64,000 nt of DNA from Celerinatantimonas sp046054195 (GCF_046054195.1 NZ_JBEQCS010000007.1:135066-199065), one strand, 5' to 3'; shown: positions 16,218 to 25,761, counted from the stretch's first letter. Program-made: numbers and translations. Notes: generated by a model from the sequence alone, not told the origin.

Positions 16218-17480
16218 TTAAAAACAGGCTCTAAGAATATAGTAGAAAACGATAGCAAAAACAGCCCCTGCAGGAAGGGTGATCACCCAAGAGACTACAA
16301 TTTTTCGCACAATTCCTAAATTTAATGCCCCAATGCCTCGGGCCATTCCAACGCCAAGAATTGCACCCACCAATGTTTGAGTAGTTGAAATCGGCAAACC
16401 AGTGCCAGATGCAATGACCACGGTTGTCGCAGCGGAAAGCTCAGCGGCAAAACCACGACTAGGCGTAAGATGAGTAATGCCTTTACCAACCGTTGCAATC
16501 ACGTGGTGTCCTAGAATTGCAAGACCCGCCACAATGCCTAAACCACCTAGGGGCAGGATCCACCAAGCGATTTGTGCTTGCGTCCCAATCACACCGCCAT
16601 GGGCGATGATACTGACAACAGCCGCTAGAGGACCAATAGCATTGGCTACATCGTTAGAACCATGCGCAAAGGCCATTGAACAGGCTGTCATAATCATCAA
16701 AATACCAAAGATTTTTTCAACATTGGTATAGTGCATCTGTTGGTCAGCGTGCGGATCAATGTGCAAGCGATTAATGAGCAATCGCCCTGCTAGCGCGATA
16801 ACTAAACCAATCGCAATAGCTAATAGATAACCTTGTATGTCACCTACGTTCAAGCCGACATGCGACAGCCCCTTTTTGATGGTCACGAGGGATAAAACAA
16901 AACCGGCTAAAAACATGTAACCCGGCACATAGCGCTTGGCTGCTAGAATTGGGTTTTCATGTTTGAAGATAAGTAACTGGGCGCTGGTAAACAACAGGTA
17001 GGCTATCACACCAGCGATGATAGGCGTGATGATCCAACTGCCGATAATGCCAGATAACTTTGACCATTCAACAGTTTGTGGACCTGCTGTGACACAAGCA
17101 AAACCAATAATGGCTCCGACGATTGAATGCGTTGTTGATACTGGCCAGCCTTTATATGACGCGATTAACAACCAAGTGCCAGCCGCTAAAAGAGCCGCGA
17201 TCATGCCAAAAACCATAATATGTGGATCTTTGGCAAATAATGCAGGATTAATAATCCCTTGACGAACAGTATTGGTGACTTCGCCACCGGCTAAATACGC
17301 ACCAGAGAACTCAAAGATCATCGCAATGAGTACCGCACGCTTAATCGTTAAAACACCAGAGCCGACGGATGTACCCATGGCATTTGCTACATCATTTGCA
17401 CCAATGCCCCAGGCCATAACAAAGCCAAACACAGCGGCAATCGCCACCAAAATGGTGCCGTAATTCGCAATTATTTCCAT
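16218..17480 (-). CDS. pitA: PiT-family inorganic phosphate transporter
   Basis: A 420-residue integral membrane symporter of the PiT family that takes up phosphate with a cation. The two family signatures are present: GANDVANAMGTSVGSG at 27-42 and HGSNDVANAIGP near 274-285, with the inverted repeats WPVSTTHSIVGAIIG and LPISTTQTLVGAILG. About ten membrane helices are expected. It lies 24 bases after the DUF47 gene, the common DUF47-pit pair. The coupling ion cannot be told from sequence. Confidence 0.94.
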   Translation of the reverse strand: MEIIANYGTILVAIAAVFGFVMAWGIGANDVANAMGTSVGSGVLTIKRAVLIAMIFEFSGAYLAGGEVTNTVRQGIINPALFAKDPHIMVFGMIAALLAAGTWLLIASYKGWPVSTTHSIVGAIIGFACVTAGPQTVEWSKLSGIIGSWIITPIIAGVIAYLLFTSAQLLIFKHENPILAAKRYVPGYMFLAGFVLSLVTIKKGLSHVGLNVGDIQGYLLAIAIGLVIALAGRLLINRLHIDPHADQQMHYTNVEKIFGILMIMTACSMAFAHGSNDVANAIGPLAAVVSIIAHGGVIGTQAQIAWWILPLGGLGIVAGLAILGHHVIATVGKGITHLTPSRGFAAELSAATTVVIASGTGLPISTTQTLVGAILGVGMARGIGALNLGIVRKIVVSWVITLPAGAVFAIVFYYILRACF

Positions 17481-17504
17481 AATTGAACAACCTGAATATA
17501 AGAC

Positions 17505-18182
17505 TTAAGCTCGGAAAATCATTAATTCCATACGGGCACCAACGCGAAGCGCTTGATCTGCCAGCTCGCCGACTTTTTCAATCATGTTGTACAAAAACAT
17601 GACATCGACCGGATTAAGTTGTGCTTCCAATTGACGAAGTTTCAGTCGAAGACGAATTTGCATGGTATCGGTGTCATCTTCGATTTGATCAAGCTCAGTC
17701 ACCATTTTGGTAACCAAGTCAACTTCACGTCCGCGAAAGCCTGTTTCCAAAAGGTCTTCTAATTCGTGAATGGTTTCTTGAGCTTTAGCAGTGGCATCAA
17801 GAGAGCGTTTAAGGTAGGGCAAAAAGAGATCATGTAACTCTTTTGGCACATAGAGTTGTCTGCCAACCACGCGACCACTGATATCTTTTGCTTTATTTGC
17901 AATACGGTCTTGATGTGTTAGCAATTCAAGCAAATCAGAGCGTTCGACTGGCATAAAAATACCGCCCGGAAGATTCATACGAATATTCCGTTTCAAACTA
18001 TCAGCCTCTTTTTCAAGATGGTTGATCTGCTCACGGTATTTTCCAGCTGCATCCCAGTCATCTGCGAAAACAGCTTCAAAAAACGGAACTAAGCTTTCAG
18101 CACATTCATGAACTTTGCTGATATGCTCTTCTAAGGGTTTAATTGGCGATTTGGCAAATAAACCAAGTAATGTATTGGGCAT
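17505..18182 (-). CDS. DUF47 (PhoU-like) protein paired with the phosphate transporter
   Basis: A 225-residue all-helical TIGR00153/DUF47 protein, distantly related to PhoU. Visible family segments are KSPIKPLEEHISKVHEC, EKEADSLKRNIRMNLPGGIFMPVERSDLL split across 55-83, and the C-terminal ARMELMIFRA. It sits directly upstream of pitA in an apparent operon and is thought to modulate it. The 297-base divergent gap to ygiF shows no clear Pho box or other site. Confidence 0.9.
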   Translation of the reverse strand: MPNTLLGLFAKSPIKPLEEHISKVHECAESLVPFFEAVFADDWDAAGKYREQINHLEKEADSLKRNIRMNLPGGIFMPVERSDLLELLTHQDRIANKAKDISGRVVGRQLYVPKELHDLFLPYLKRSLDATAKAQETIHELEDLLETGFRGREVDLVTKMVTELDQIEDDTDTMQIRLRLKLRQLEAQLNPVDVMFLYNMIEKVGELADQALRVGARMELMIFRA

Positions 18183-18479
18183 AGCGTTTATTCTGTCTGA
18201 CTATTGCGCCGCGAATCTTAACTGATATAAGAGTTCATGCAAGTAAATTCTGCACTTTCTTTGATTCTTTATAATAGCAAATCGCTCAATAAAACGCCAT
18301 TTTTCAAGGTTTGTTTTAAGGGTAAATATATATTTAGATCATGAGGTTAATATAGGTATTTGGGTAGTGAAATCACTAAAAATAACGACTGTATTTTGTT
18401 GATATGACGCGATTACCCAACGAGTATGATATCCTGCATAAATTGCAATATTATTACTCTTGGCAACACCTGTTGAACT

Positions 18480-19991
18480 ATGAATAGTGAAATTGAACTA
18501 AAGTTCTATCTCCGTGATGATTCAGTGGCGCAAATTGAGCCGATTTTGGCCGATTTTTCGATTTTACAGAATGAGGTCCGGCATTTACGCAGTGTCTATT
18601 TTGATACTAAACAACGCCAATTGCGGCGCTGGCGTATGGGGCTGCGCATTCGTAGTGGCGATGAACAAAACGTTCAGACGGTAAAAACAGCAGGAAGGGT
18701 CGTTGGCGGATTACATGATCGCCCTGAATATAACCAAGTTGTAGATGGTTCTCGTCCACAATTGAGTCGCTTTGAAAATCTTCCTTGGCCAGAAGAGGTT
18801 GATTTAAGTGAGCTTGAAAACGCCTTACTTCCTATCTTTGTTACCGATTTTAAAAGAACGACTTGGCTTGTGGATCTTCAAAATGAGACCCTCGTTGAAG
18901 TCGCGCTGGATTCGGGGAAGTTAGAAGTTGATGGTCGTGAAGAGCCAATTTGTGAATTAGAACTAGAACTGGTTAAAGGTGACGTTGGTCAGCTATTCTT
19001 CCTAGGTGAAAAATTAAGTTCTTTAGGAGCGCTGATTCTAGGTTCCACCAGTAAAGCAAAACGCGGTTATGCTCTGGCCGATGGATTGCCTAGTGAGCAG
19101 CCCATTCGACTCGGATTTGTGCCGTTAGAAAACGATGATTCTTTGCCTCACGCGCTGCATAAGAGCGTTGATTATGCACTCTCGCATTGGCAACGCCACC
19201 AGCAAGTTTATATTGATTCTCTTTCTTATCGCGCTTTAAGTGAGCTTAAACAAGCCGCCCAATTAATTCATCAAGTCGTTTCAATGTATCAAGATGTGGT
19301 TGAATTTAGCTGTCCATGGCATGACGACTTATTATGGTTAATTCGCCAGTTAGGGTGGCTTGATGAAGCGTGCCATATTCAAAGGTTAATGGATGATCAG
19401 GGTAAATTTATTCGCAAATTAACCAATAAGCGGACCATTTACCGCCAGCTGGAGCAGCGTCTTAGCGAACTGCCAGATACCGATGAAGTTCTACAGCTAT
19501 TATCCAGCGAGCGTTATAACAAGTTGATGTTGGCGCTTATTCAGTGGGTTTATCAAAAAGAAGATATGCAAGCTAAGCAGTCTCTGAGTCTAAATGAGTT
19601 TGCCAGTACGGCTTTGCAAGAGTGTTGGCAGAAATTGCGGGATTCTGAATTTGGTGAACAGCTTTCTTTGGATTTTAACCAGTATACCCGCTTGGCCGGG
19701 CAACTTAAGCGTAACTTAATGCTGGGCAATTGTTTGGGAGCATTATTTGAGGCGACAAGCCGTGATGAATTCCGCTCGTTATGGCTTGATTTACTCGGCG
19801 GTATTGAGGATTTACGCCTACTTGAGCCGATTGCTGAATTAGCTGACGATAGCGTTGAGAATAAAGACGAGGCCAAGCAACTGAATAAATGGCTCAAACG
19901 TAAGCAAGACTCGATTACTGATGCAATGGAGTTTACGCGCACTCAAGCATTGAGCAAAGCTGATTACTGGTTGCTTAATAACGTGTCATAA
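18480..19991 (+). CDS. ygiF: Inorganic triphosphatase, CYTH-CHAD type
   Basis: A 503-residue protein. The N-terminal CYTH domain (1-200) opens with the EIELKFYL signature, and its tunnel residues include RWRMGLRIR, TVKTAG and the acidic ELELELVKG strand. The rest (about 215-490) is the helical CHAD-like half. E. coli YgiF hydrolyses inorganic triphosphate. In E. coli it immediately precedes glnE; here a chemoreceptor gene intervenes. A terminator follows the stop. Confidence 0.93.
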   Translation: MNSEIELKFYLRDDSVAQIEPILADFSILQNEVRHLRSVYFDTKQRQLRRWRMGLRIRSGDEQNVQTVKTAGRVVGGLHDRPEYNQVVDGSRPQLSRFENLPWPEEVDLSELENALLPIFVTDFKRTTWLVDLQNETLVEVALDSGKLEVDGREEPICELELELVKGDVGQLFFLGEKLSSLGALILGSTSKAKRGYALADGLPSEQPIRLGFVPLENDDSLPHALHKSVDYALSHWQRHQQVYIDSLSYRALSELKQAAQLIHQVVSMYQDVVEFSCPWHDDLLWLIRQLGWLDEACHIQRLMDDQGKFIRKLTNKRTIYRQLEQRLSELPDTDEVLQLLSSERYNKLMLALIQWVYQKEDMQAKQSLSLNEFASTALQECWQKLRDSEFGEQLSLDFNQYTRLAGQLKRNLMLGNCLGALFEATSRDEFRSLWLDLLGGIEDLRLLEPIAELADDSVENKDEAKQLNKWLKRKQDSITDAMEFTRTQALSKADYWLLNNVS

Positions 19992-20020
19992 ATTTGTTAT
20001 TTCTGTCACATGTTCACGAT

Positions 20021-20046
20021 AAAAGGCAGCTAAAAGCTGCTTTTTC
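20021..20046 (+). terminator. Terminator after ygiF
   Basis: GCAGCT (20026-20031) and AGCTGC (20035-20040) around AAA, followed by TTTTTC and further T-rich sequence. Confidence 0.85.
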
Positions 20047-20118
20047 TTTGTCTTTTTTAATAGAACTCAGTAAGTTATGTAAACAAAGCATAATTTAATT
20101 GTTTCATTCTTTTATGCT

Positions 20119-20214
20119 CCCCGAAAGTTGTTTTTACCTATCAGATTCGCCTGTCTGCTAAGCTCAATTGCGCTTATCTTCCGGGGCTAGGACATAGGAT
20201 GTCCCAGGCAGCAG
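20119..20214 (+). other. Possible structured RNA upstream of the chemoreceptor
   Basis: This gene-free stretch (the whole gap is 20047-20354) holds several pairing elements. CCCCG (20119-20123) pairs with CGGGG (20182-20186) with partial extension. GGACAT (20190-20195) and ATGTCC (20199-20204) form a perfect hairpin with loop AGG. CTGTCTGC (20151-20158) can pair with GCAGCAG (20208-20214) with one bulge, which would cross the first stem as a pseudoknot. The hairpin ACATAGGATGT resembles a CsrA-binding loop. It matches no riboswitch class I know. A chance arrangement is possible. Confidence 0.35.
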
Positions 20215-20269
20215 TGTAAATAACTTTTGTTCAATTGTGAGTTTATCGTGATAACTAGGACGAATCGAT

Positions 20270-20296
20270 TAAGCTTTTGCGAGATGATTCCGATAA
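20270..20296 (+). promoter_or_regulatory. Sigma-28 (FliA) type promoter for the chemoreceptor
   Basis: TAAGCTTT (20270-20277), eleven bases, then TCCGATAA (20289-20296). The E. coli sigma-28 consensus is TAAAGTTT, N11, GCCGATAA, so the match is 6 of 8 and 7 of 8 with exact spacing, 58 bases before the start codon. This fits a flagellar late-class gene. Confidence 0.7.
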
Positions 20297-20354
20297 ACTG
20301 TAACGAATAATTTACAACTGCTGTTTTGTTTTAATTAATGCAAAGGACCCTTAG

Positions 20355-21875
20355 ATGAAATCTGCAATGTTGTCACGATGGGAACGATTATTAACTAGGA
20401 TCAGTTTAAAGCATAAAATCTATCTGTTGATCCTCGCAAGTCTTGTCGTGTTAGTTGGAAAATTGTGTTTAGATAGTTATCTGGTCAAGCAGGATGCACT
20501 GACAACTCAGGCTCAGAGCATGAGTCAGGATGCGAGCAAATTAGCCAATTTGGTCAATCAGCAGCTAAATAACTCGAATTATCTGAAGACGTTGATTGAT
20601 TCAAATGTTCATTATCAACTCTCTTTAGTCGATAGTAACCAGCGTGTGATTTTAGGCGCGCCGCTTTCGTCTATTCCTGCTCCTTCGCATATCGTTCGCT
20701 CTAATGACGTATTTCATTATGCGCTCAAGCTCAATGATGGGCGTCTGTTAGTGCTCACTCAGCATCAACATCGTACGGTTAGTGTAGCTGAGCGTTTTTT
20801 CCAGCGTAGCCTTATTGTCACCCTGATTATCGGCGTATTTTTCATTGTGTTTATGGTTGCCGCTGCTAGAGTTTTAATTAAGCAGGTTGAGCAATTGCGT
20901 AAACAATTGCGTCTGATGGCGAATAAAGACTTTAGCCAACCGCAAATGATGTACTCCAATGATGAATTTGGTCGTATTGAAAAGGCTGCTAATGAGACGC
21001 GTCTTGATCTTGAAAAGGTCTTAATTAGCCAGAAAAAAATGACTCAAGAGCTCCAAACAGTCGCCGAGCAGATGACCGTTTGTATGGATGAAACCAAAGA
21101 GGCCACCCAAGAGGAATTTGCTCAGATTGATCAATTAGCCACAGCCATGAGCGAAGTAGCCGCAACGGTAAATGATGTAGCTAATAACGCCGAGCAAGCT
21201 GCAATTGCGGCTCAGCAGGCCAATGATTTAGCCAGCCAAGGCAACCATGATGTCACCGAAAGTATTCGCACTATCAATCAGCTAGCTGATAATATTTCTC
21301 TCTCTAACGAATCAGTGCAAACCGTTGAACAACGCGTTAGTGAAATTGGTTCAGTTGTCGAAACCATTAATAGCATATCCGAGCAGACGAATTTGTTGGC
21401 TTTGAATGCTGCAATTGAAGCGGCTCGAGCTGGTGAACATGGCCGCGGTTTTGCTGTCGTTGCCGATGAAGTACGTAATTTGGCAAAAAGTACTCAAAGA
21501 GCAACGGTTGAAATTCACTCGATGATCGATCAACTGCGTGAAAGTGCTGCTTTGGCAGGGAAAATGATGGATGAGAGCGTTCAATACGCTAAGCAAAGTG
21601 TCTCTCAAGTGGGTAATGCCGGAGAAGAGCTTAATCAGATTGTGCAACAAGTGTCGCAGATTACGCAGATGAATACCCTTATTGCAACCGCCTCAGAGCA
21701 GCAGCGCGAAGTGACTCGAGAAATGGATGAGAACTTAATTCAAGTTAAAGAACTTATTCAAGCAAGTGTCACCGTCATTGATGAGTTGTCGGAAACTTCG
21801 CAAATCCTAGCGAATCATGGTCAGGCTTTAGGGCAAATGGCCTGCGAGTTCCGCCTTGAGAGTCAAACAGGATAA
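20355..21875 (+). CDS. Methyl-accepting chemotaxis protein
   Basis: A 506-residue transmembrane chemoreceptor. Helix 1 is at about 21-42, a periplasmic sensor of only about 105 residues follows, helix 2 is at about 152-173, then HAMP (about 174-230) and the cytoplasmic signalling rod. The hairpin tip SEQTNLLALNAAIEAARAGE and RGFAVVADEVRNLA are invariant family sequences. The ligand is unknown; the sensor matches no family I can name. There is no C-terminal NWETF-type CheR tether. The glnE start is two bases after its stop, so the two are cotranscribed at least in part. No che or flagellar genes are in the window. Confidence 0.95.
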   Translation: MKSAMLSRWERLLTRISLKHKIYLLILASLVVLVGKLCLDSYLVKQDALTTQAQSMSQDASKLANLVNQQLNNSNYLKTLIDSNVHYQLSLVDSNQRVILGAPLSSIPAPSHIVRSNDVFHYALKLNDGRLLVLTQHQHRTVSVAERFFQRSLIVTLIIGVFFIVFMVAAARVLIKQVEQLRKQLRLMANKDFSQPQMMYSNDEFGRIEKAANETRLDLEKVLISQKKMTQELQTVAEQMTVCMDETKEATQEEFAQIDQLATAMSEVAATVNDVANNAEQAAIAAQQANDLASQGNHDVTESIRTINQLADNISLSNESVQTVEQRVSEIGSVVETINSISEQTNLLALNAAIEAARAGEHGRGFAVVADEVRNLAKSTQRATVEIHSMIDQLRESAALAGKMMDESVQYAKQSVSQVGNAGEELNQIVQQVSQITQMNTLIATASEQQREVTREMDENLIQVKELIQASVTVIDELSETSQILANHGQALGQMACEFRLESQTG

Positions 21876-21877
21876 TT

Positions 21878-24736
21878 ATGTCGCAGTGTTATCATTCGTG
21901 GCTTAAGCAAATGGCGAATTGGCCAGAGCTTCAAAAACTTGGTCAGCAGCGATATGAGCAGTTCATCGAAAAACATGATGGGTTACTCGTTGTTGATAAA
22001 GAAACTTTAGTTGGGGCACTCGCGGTTAGCGATTTTATTTATTCACGTTTGATGCAAAATCCGCTGTGGCATGTTGCATTAGCGGCAACGGTTGATGAGC
22101 TAGCAAGTTGGATAGATGAGCAGCACTGTTGGCGCTCGTTTGAACCTTTAGATGAAAAGTCAGCTCAACGTTGGCTGCGAGAATATCGAGCGCAATTTAT
22201 GTTGCGTATCGCTTGGCTTGAACTCTCAGGGCAGATTGAAATTACTCAAAGTGTTCGTTATCTGTCAGAATTTGCCCGCTTAGCAATTAATGTGACTCTC
22301 AAATGGTTGGTTCGTCATAATCAGCCATTATATGGAACGCCTGTCGATGAACATGGCCAGATACAGAAACTCCACGTATTGGCGATGGGAAAACTCGGTG
22401 GGGGTGAACTCAACTTTTCCTCAGATATTGATCTTATTTTTTGTTATCGCGAACAGGGCAATACCACTGGTGGGCGCCGCGAGTTAGCCAATCAGCAGTA
22501 TTTTATCCGTCTAGGGCAGCAGCTCATTAATTTCTTATCCCATCCCCAGTTGGGAGGTTTTGTCTTTCGCGTTGATATGCGGCTTCGCCCGTTTGGAGAG
22601 GCTGGACCGTTAGCAGTAAGTTATGCCGCTCTTGAAGATTATTACCAGAATCATGGCCGAGATTGGGAGCGCTACGCCATGGTTAAAGCGCGCTGTATCA
22701 ACGATACAACGGCAAATAATGAACTAAAACAGCTGTTACGCCCCTTTGTTTTTCGCCGCTATATTGATTTTAGTGTGGTGGATGCTTTGCGCCGAATGAA
22801 AGCTTTAATCCTCTCGGAAGTGCGCCGCAAGCAACGCTGGGTTGATATTAAGTTGGGGCGGGGTGGCATTCGCGAGATTGAATTTATCGTTCAGGCCCAA
22901 CAGCTTATCTGGGGAGGACGATTACCCCTCTTGCAGCAAACCAGCTTACTTAAATCGCTTGAGCTGTTGCAAAGTGAAAATATTATAAGTGGTGATCATT
23001 ACCAAATTTTAAAAGAGAGTTATCTCTTTTTACGACGGATTGAAAATTATCTGCAGGAGTTTGATGACCAGCAAACTCAGCAATTACCCCAAGATGAACT
23101 TAATCAAACGCGTTTGGCTTGGGTTATGGGAGAGCCTAATTGGTCCGCGGCGTTTCAGGCTATTCAGTCGGTTTTAGCGGATGTTAGTGGTTGTTTTGAT
23201 AATCTGTTTGGTCATTCATTGTGTGAGTTAACCCCTGTTGATAATCGCTATGAAATTCTCTGGCAAGCTTGTTTAGACCCGCATAGTCCAATATTGACCG
23301 AAGAGTTAGAACCTGAAATAGCTCAAGCACTCGTTGCATTTCGCGCCTTGGCAAGTCAACGGCTAGTTGGTGAAAAAGGCCAATCAACACTCGATCAACT
23401 TATGCCTCGGCTGATTCCGATGTTACTGGCTTTTGAGCATCCGCAGCGAGTTTGTCAGCGCGTCTTACATCTGTTGGCGCAGATTCTGTCGCGAAGCACT
23501 TATCTGCAGCTATTGTTAGAAAATCCTGGGGCGCTCAATCAGCTTTTAAAATTATGTGATGCTAGTGCAATGGTAGCCGAGCAATTGAGTCGCTACCCAT
23601 TGTTATTAGATGAATTGCTCGACCCACAACTGTTGTATCGAGTCTGCGGCGAAGATTCTTATACTCAAGAGCTTGATTTGTTTATGCTGCGAATTGCAGC
23701 CGATGATCTTGAGCTGCAAATTGATGCGCTTCGCCAATTTAAGCAAATTCAAATGCTGCGCATTGCAGCCGCTGATCTTGCTGATATGTTGCCACTGATG
23801 AAAGTGAGCGATCACCTAACAGCTTTAGCTCAGGCTCTGGTTGCGAAGGTGGTCAATTTAGCATGGCAACAAATGGTTGAGCGATATGGTTATCCCGCAG
23901 GCGTGAGCGATAACATTCAACGTGGTTTTGCAGTCATCGGATATGGAAAATTAGGAGGTATTGAGCTTAGTTACAGCTCAGATCTCGATTTGGTGTTTAT
24001 CCATAGCTGCGAAACCTATGCGCCTACTTTCGGCCCTAAAGTTATCGATAGTAAGCAGTTCTATCTGCGTTTAGCACAGCGCATTATGCATCTGTTTCAA
24101 ACGCGTACTCGCTCTGGAATTTTATATGAAGTCGATATGCGGTTGCGCCCCTCGGGTAATGCGGGACTGTTAGTGAGTTCGTGGTCGGCGTTTGCCGAAT
24201 ATCAGCGCACACAAGCTTGGACTTGGGAACATCAAGCGCTGGTGCGCAGTCGTATATTGGAAGGTGATAATGCCCTTTGCTCTGATTTTATCGCGCTTCG
24301 CGAAGAGATTTTATCTCGGCATAGAAATTTACCCGAGCTGGCTTTGCAGATAAAACAGATGCGAGAGAAAATGCGCGAGCATCTTGATCGCTCCGATGAG
24401 CAACACATTGACCTTAAACATGCGTTTGGGGCAATGGTTGATATTGAATTTATCGCTCAATTACTAGTGCTTGCCTATGCTAAAGAGGCGCCAGAACTGC
24501 TCCGTTGGCCTGATAATATTCGTATTTTTGATGCAGCAAAAGATGCCAAACTTATCAGCGCACAACAATGCCAATTACTGCGTCAAAGTTATATTCATTT
24601 GCGCCGCACCGGCCATCACCGTGTGTTGAATGGGCAAAGCACTTTAGTTGCTAAGTCGTTGCTTGATGAGGATGCTTTAGCATCCATGCAAGCTGTGCAG
24701 CAACTCTTTCACACCTTGTTCGATAAATTAGCCTAA
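21878..24736 (+). CDS. glnE: Glutamine synthetase adenylyltransferase/adenylyl-removing enzyme
   Basis: A bifunctional 952-residue enzyme that adds AMP to glutamine synthetase or removes it, under control of GlnB and glutamine. Two nucleotidyltransferase domains are seen: the N-terminal adenylyl-removing one with LGGGELNFSSDIDLIF (near 173-188) and the C-terminal adenylyltransferase with LGGIELSYSSDLDLVF (near 691-706). Each carries the metal-binding D-x-D. E. coli GlnE has 946 residues. It overlaps lpxL tail to tail by four bases. Its regulator GlnB is encoded at 56.7 kb. Confidence 0.97.
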   Translation: MSQCYHSWLKQMANWPELQKLGQQRYEQFIEKHDGLLVVDKETLVGALAVSDFIYSRLMQNPLWHVALAATVDELASWIDEQHCWRSFEPLDEKSAQRWLREYRAQFMLRIAWLELSGQIEITQSVRYLSEFARLAINVTLKWLVRHNQPLYGTPVDEHGQIQKLHVLAMGKLGGGELNFSSDIDLIFCYREQGNTTGGRRELANQQYFIRLGQQLINFLSHPQLGGFVFRVDMRLRPFGEAGPLAVSYAALEDYYQNHGRDWERYAMVKARCINDTTANNELKQLLRPFVFRRYIDFSVVDALRRMKALILSEVRRKQRWVDIKLGRGGIREIEFIVQAQQLIWGGRLPLLQQTSLLKSLELLQSENIISGDHYQILKESYLFLRRIENYLQEFDDQQTQQLPQDELNQTRLAWVMGEPNWSAAFQAIQSVLADVSGCFDNLFGHSLCELTPVDNRYEILWQACLDPHSPILTEELEPEIAQALVAFRALASQRLVGEKGQSTLDQLMPRLIPMLLAFEHPQRVCQRVLHLLAQILSRSTYLQLLLENPGALNQLLKLCDASAMVAEQLSRYPLLLDELLDPQLLYRVCGEDSYTQELDLFMLRIAADDLELQIDALRQFKQIQMLRIAAADLADMLPLMKVSDHLTALAQALVAKVVNLAWQQMVERYGYPAGVSDNIQRGFAVIGYGKLGGIELSYSSDLDLVFIHSCETYAPTFGPKVIDSKQFYLRLAQRIMHLFQTRTRSGILYEVDMRLRPSGNAGLLVSSWSAFAEYQRTQAWTWEHQALVRSRILEGDNALCSDFIALREEILSRHRNLPELALQIKQMREKMREHLDRSDEQHIDLKHAFGAMVDIEFIAQLLVLAYAKEAPELLRWPDNIRIFDAAKDAKLISAQQCQLLRQSYIHLRRTGHHRVLNGQSTLVAKSLLDEDALASMQAVQQLFHTLFDKLA

Positions 24737-25671
24737 TATGGATAGGCTTCGCCTTCAGGACGTGATTTAAAGCGGCGGTGGATCCACATGTATTCAGGGA
24801 TCTGCTGCAATATGGCTTTTTCAATCTGCTGGTTTACTGCTGTGGCATCAGCGGCTTCATCGCCACTTGGAAATTCCCCATCATGTTCAAATGGTTTAAT
24901 GACCAATGTATAACCTGGTTTGCCTTTGTTGCGCCTTGCATAACTAATGATTGGCCGCACGCCTTTTACTCTTGCCAAAGTGGATGTTCCGGTAACCGTT
25001 GCAGCATGGGGCTGGGCAAATAAGGGGACAAAGATAGATGCTTTTTTCCCGTAATCGTGATCGGGAGCATACCAGAGAGCTTCGCCTTTGCGCAGCGCCT
25101 TCACCATGCCACGAACATCATGGCGATCCACCAGATAGTGGTTACAGCGAATGCGAGCCCGGTGCTGAAAATGTTCATAAACAGGGCTACTGTTTGGCCG
25201 ATAGACGCCGACCCCAGGGTCCAAAGTGCCATACATTCGAGCATGCCATTCTAGCGTGTAAAAATGCATACTGATAATCAAAATGCCACCTTTAGGCTCT
25301 TCAGTGCGCAGTTTTTCTAAGTAATCGCCACCTTCAACTTGCATGTGTTTGACAAATCGGTGCTGCGACCAAAACCAAGCGGTTGCAGTATCAACAATTG
25401 CCAGTCCAAAATGCTCAAAGGTTTCATCAACCCATTTTTCCACTTGCTCTTTGCTGGCCTGGGGAAAGCATATTTCAAGATTGCGCCGAGCAATATGGCG
25501 ACGTGATTTAAGAATCCGTTTGGCGAATCGACCAATCGCTTTGCCTATCGCCCAAGAGATGCGAGAAGGTAAAATTGATAAAAAATAGAGAAACCCAATG
25601 ATCAGCCAAGCGCCCCAATTTTTTGGCAGAAAGGCTTGCCATTTGAGACGTGGAGGAGTGGTGATTGCCAT
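24733..25671 (-). CDS. lpxL: Kdo2-lipid IVA lauroyl-type acyltransferase
   Basis: A 312-residue inner-membrane acyltransferase of the LpxL/LpxM/LpxP group that adds a secondary acyl chain to lipid A. A membrane anchor lies at about 20-37. The catalytic H-x4-E is His136/Glu141 in MHFYTLEW. GVYRPN, WYAPDHDYG and the terminal MWIHRRFKSRPEGE match E. coli LpxL more closely than LpxM. LpxP cannot be excluded. It is convergent with glnE and divergent from hldE, another lipopolysaccharide gene. Confidence 0.92.
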   Translation of the reverse strand: MAITTPPRLKWQAFLPKNWGAWLIIGFLYFLSILPSRISWAIGKAIGRFAKRILKSRRHIARRNLEICFPQASKEQVEKWVDETFEHFGLAIVDTATAWFWSQHRFVKHMQVEGGDYLEKLRTEEPKGGILIISMHFYTLEWHARMYGTLDPGVGVYRPNSSPVYEHFQHRARIRCNHYLVDRHDVRGMVKALRKGEALWYAPDHDYGKKASIFVPLFAQPHAATVTGTSTLARVKGVRPIISYARRNKGKPGYTLVIKPFEHDGEFPSGDEAADATAVNQQIEKAILQQIPEYMWIHRRFKSRPEGEAYPY

Positions 25672-25761
25672 TAAAATACCGTTTAAACCTAAAAAGATTG
25701 TTAATCTGAATACAGATTTCGTTTAAGGGCGCTTATTGTAGTTGAAAATTCGCTGCTTTTA

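Noticed and set aside
18183..18479. Pho box upstream of the DUF47-pitA pair
   Set aside because: Only a single partial CTGTC-like string is seen, with no second repeat at the right distance.
19553..19942. 129-codon minus-strand frame inside ygiF
   Set aside because: It is an antisense shadow of a clear CYTH-CHAD gene, low in complexity (serine-rich) and without a start signal.
20100..20220. Cyclic-di-GMP (GEMM) or fluoride riboswitch before the chemoreceptor
   Set aside because: The conserved cores of both classes are absent. The pairing is unlike either fold.
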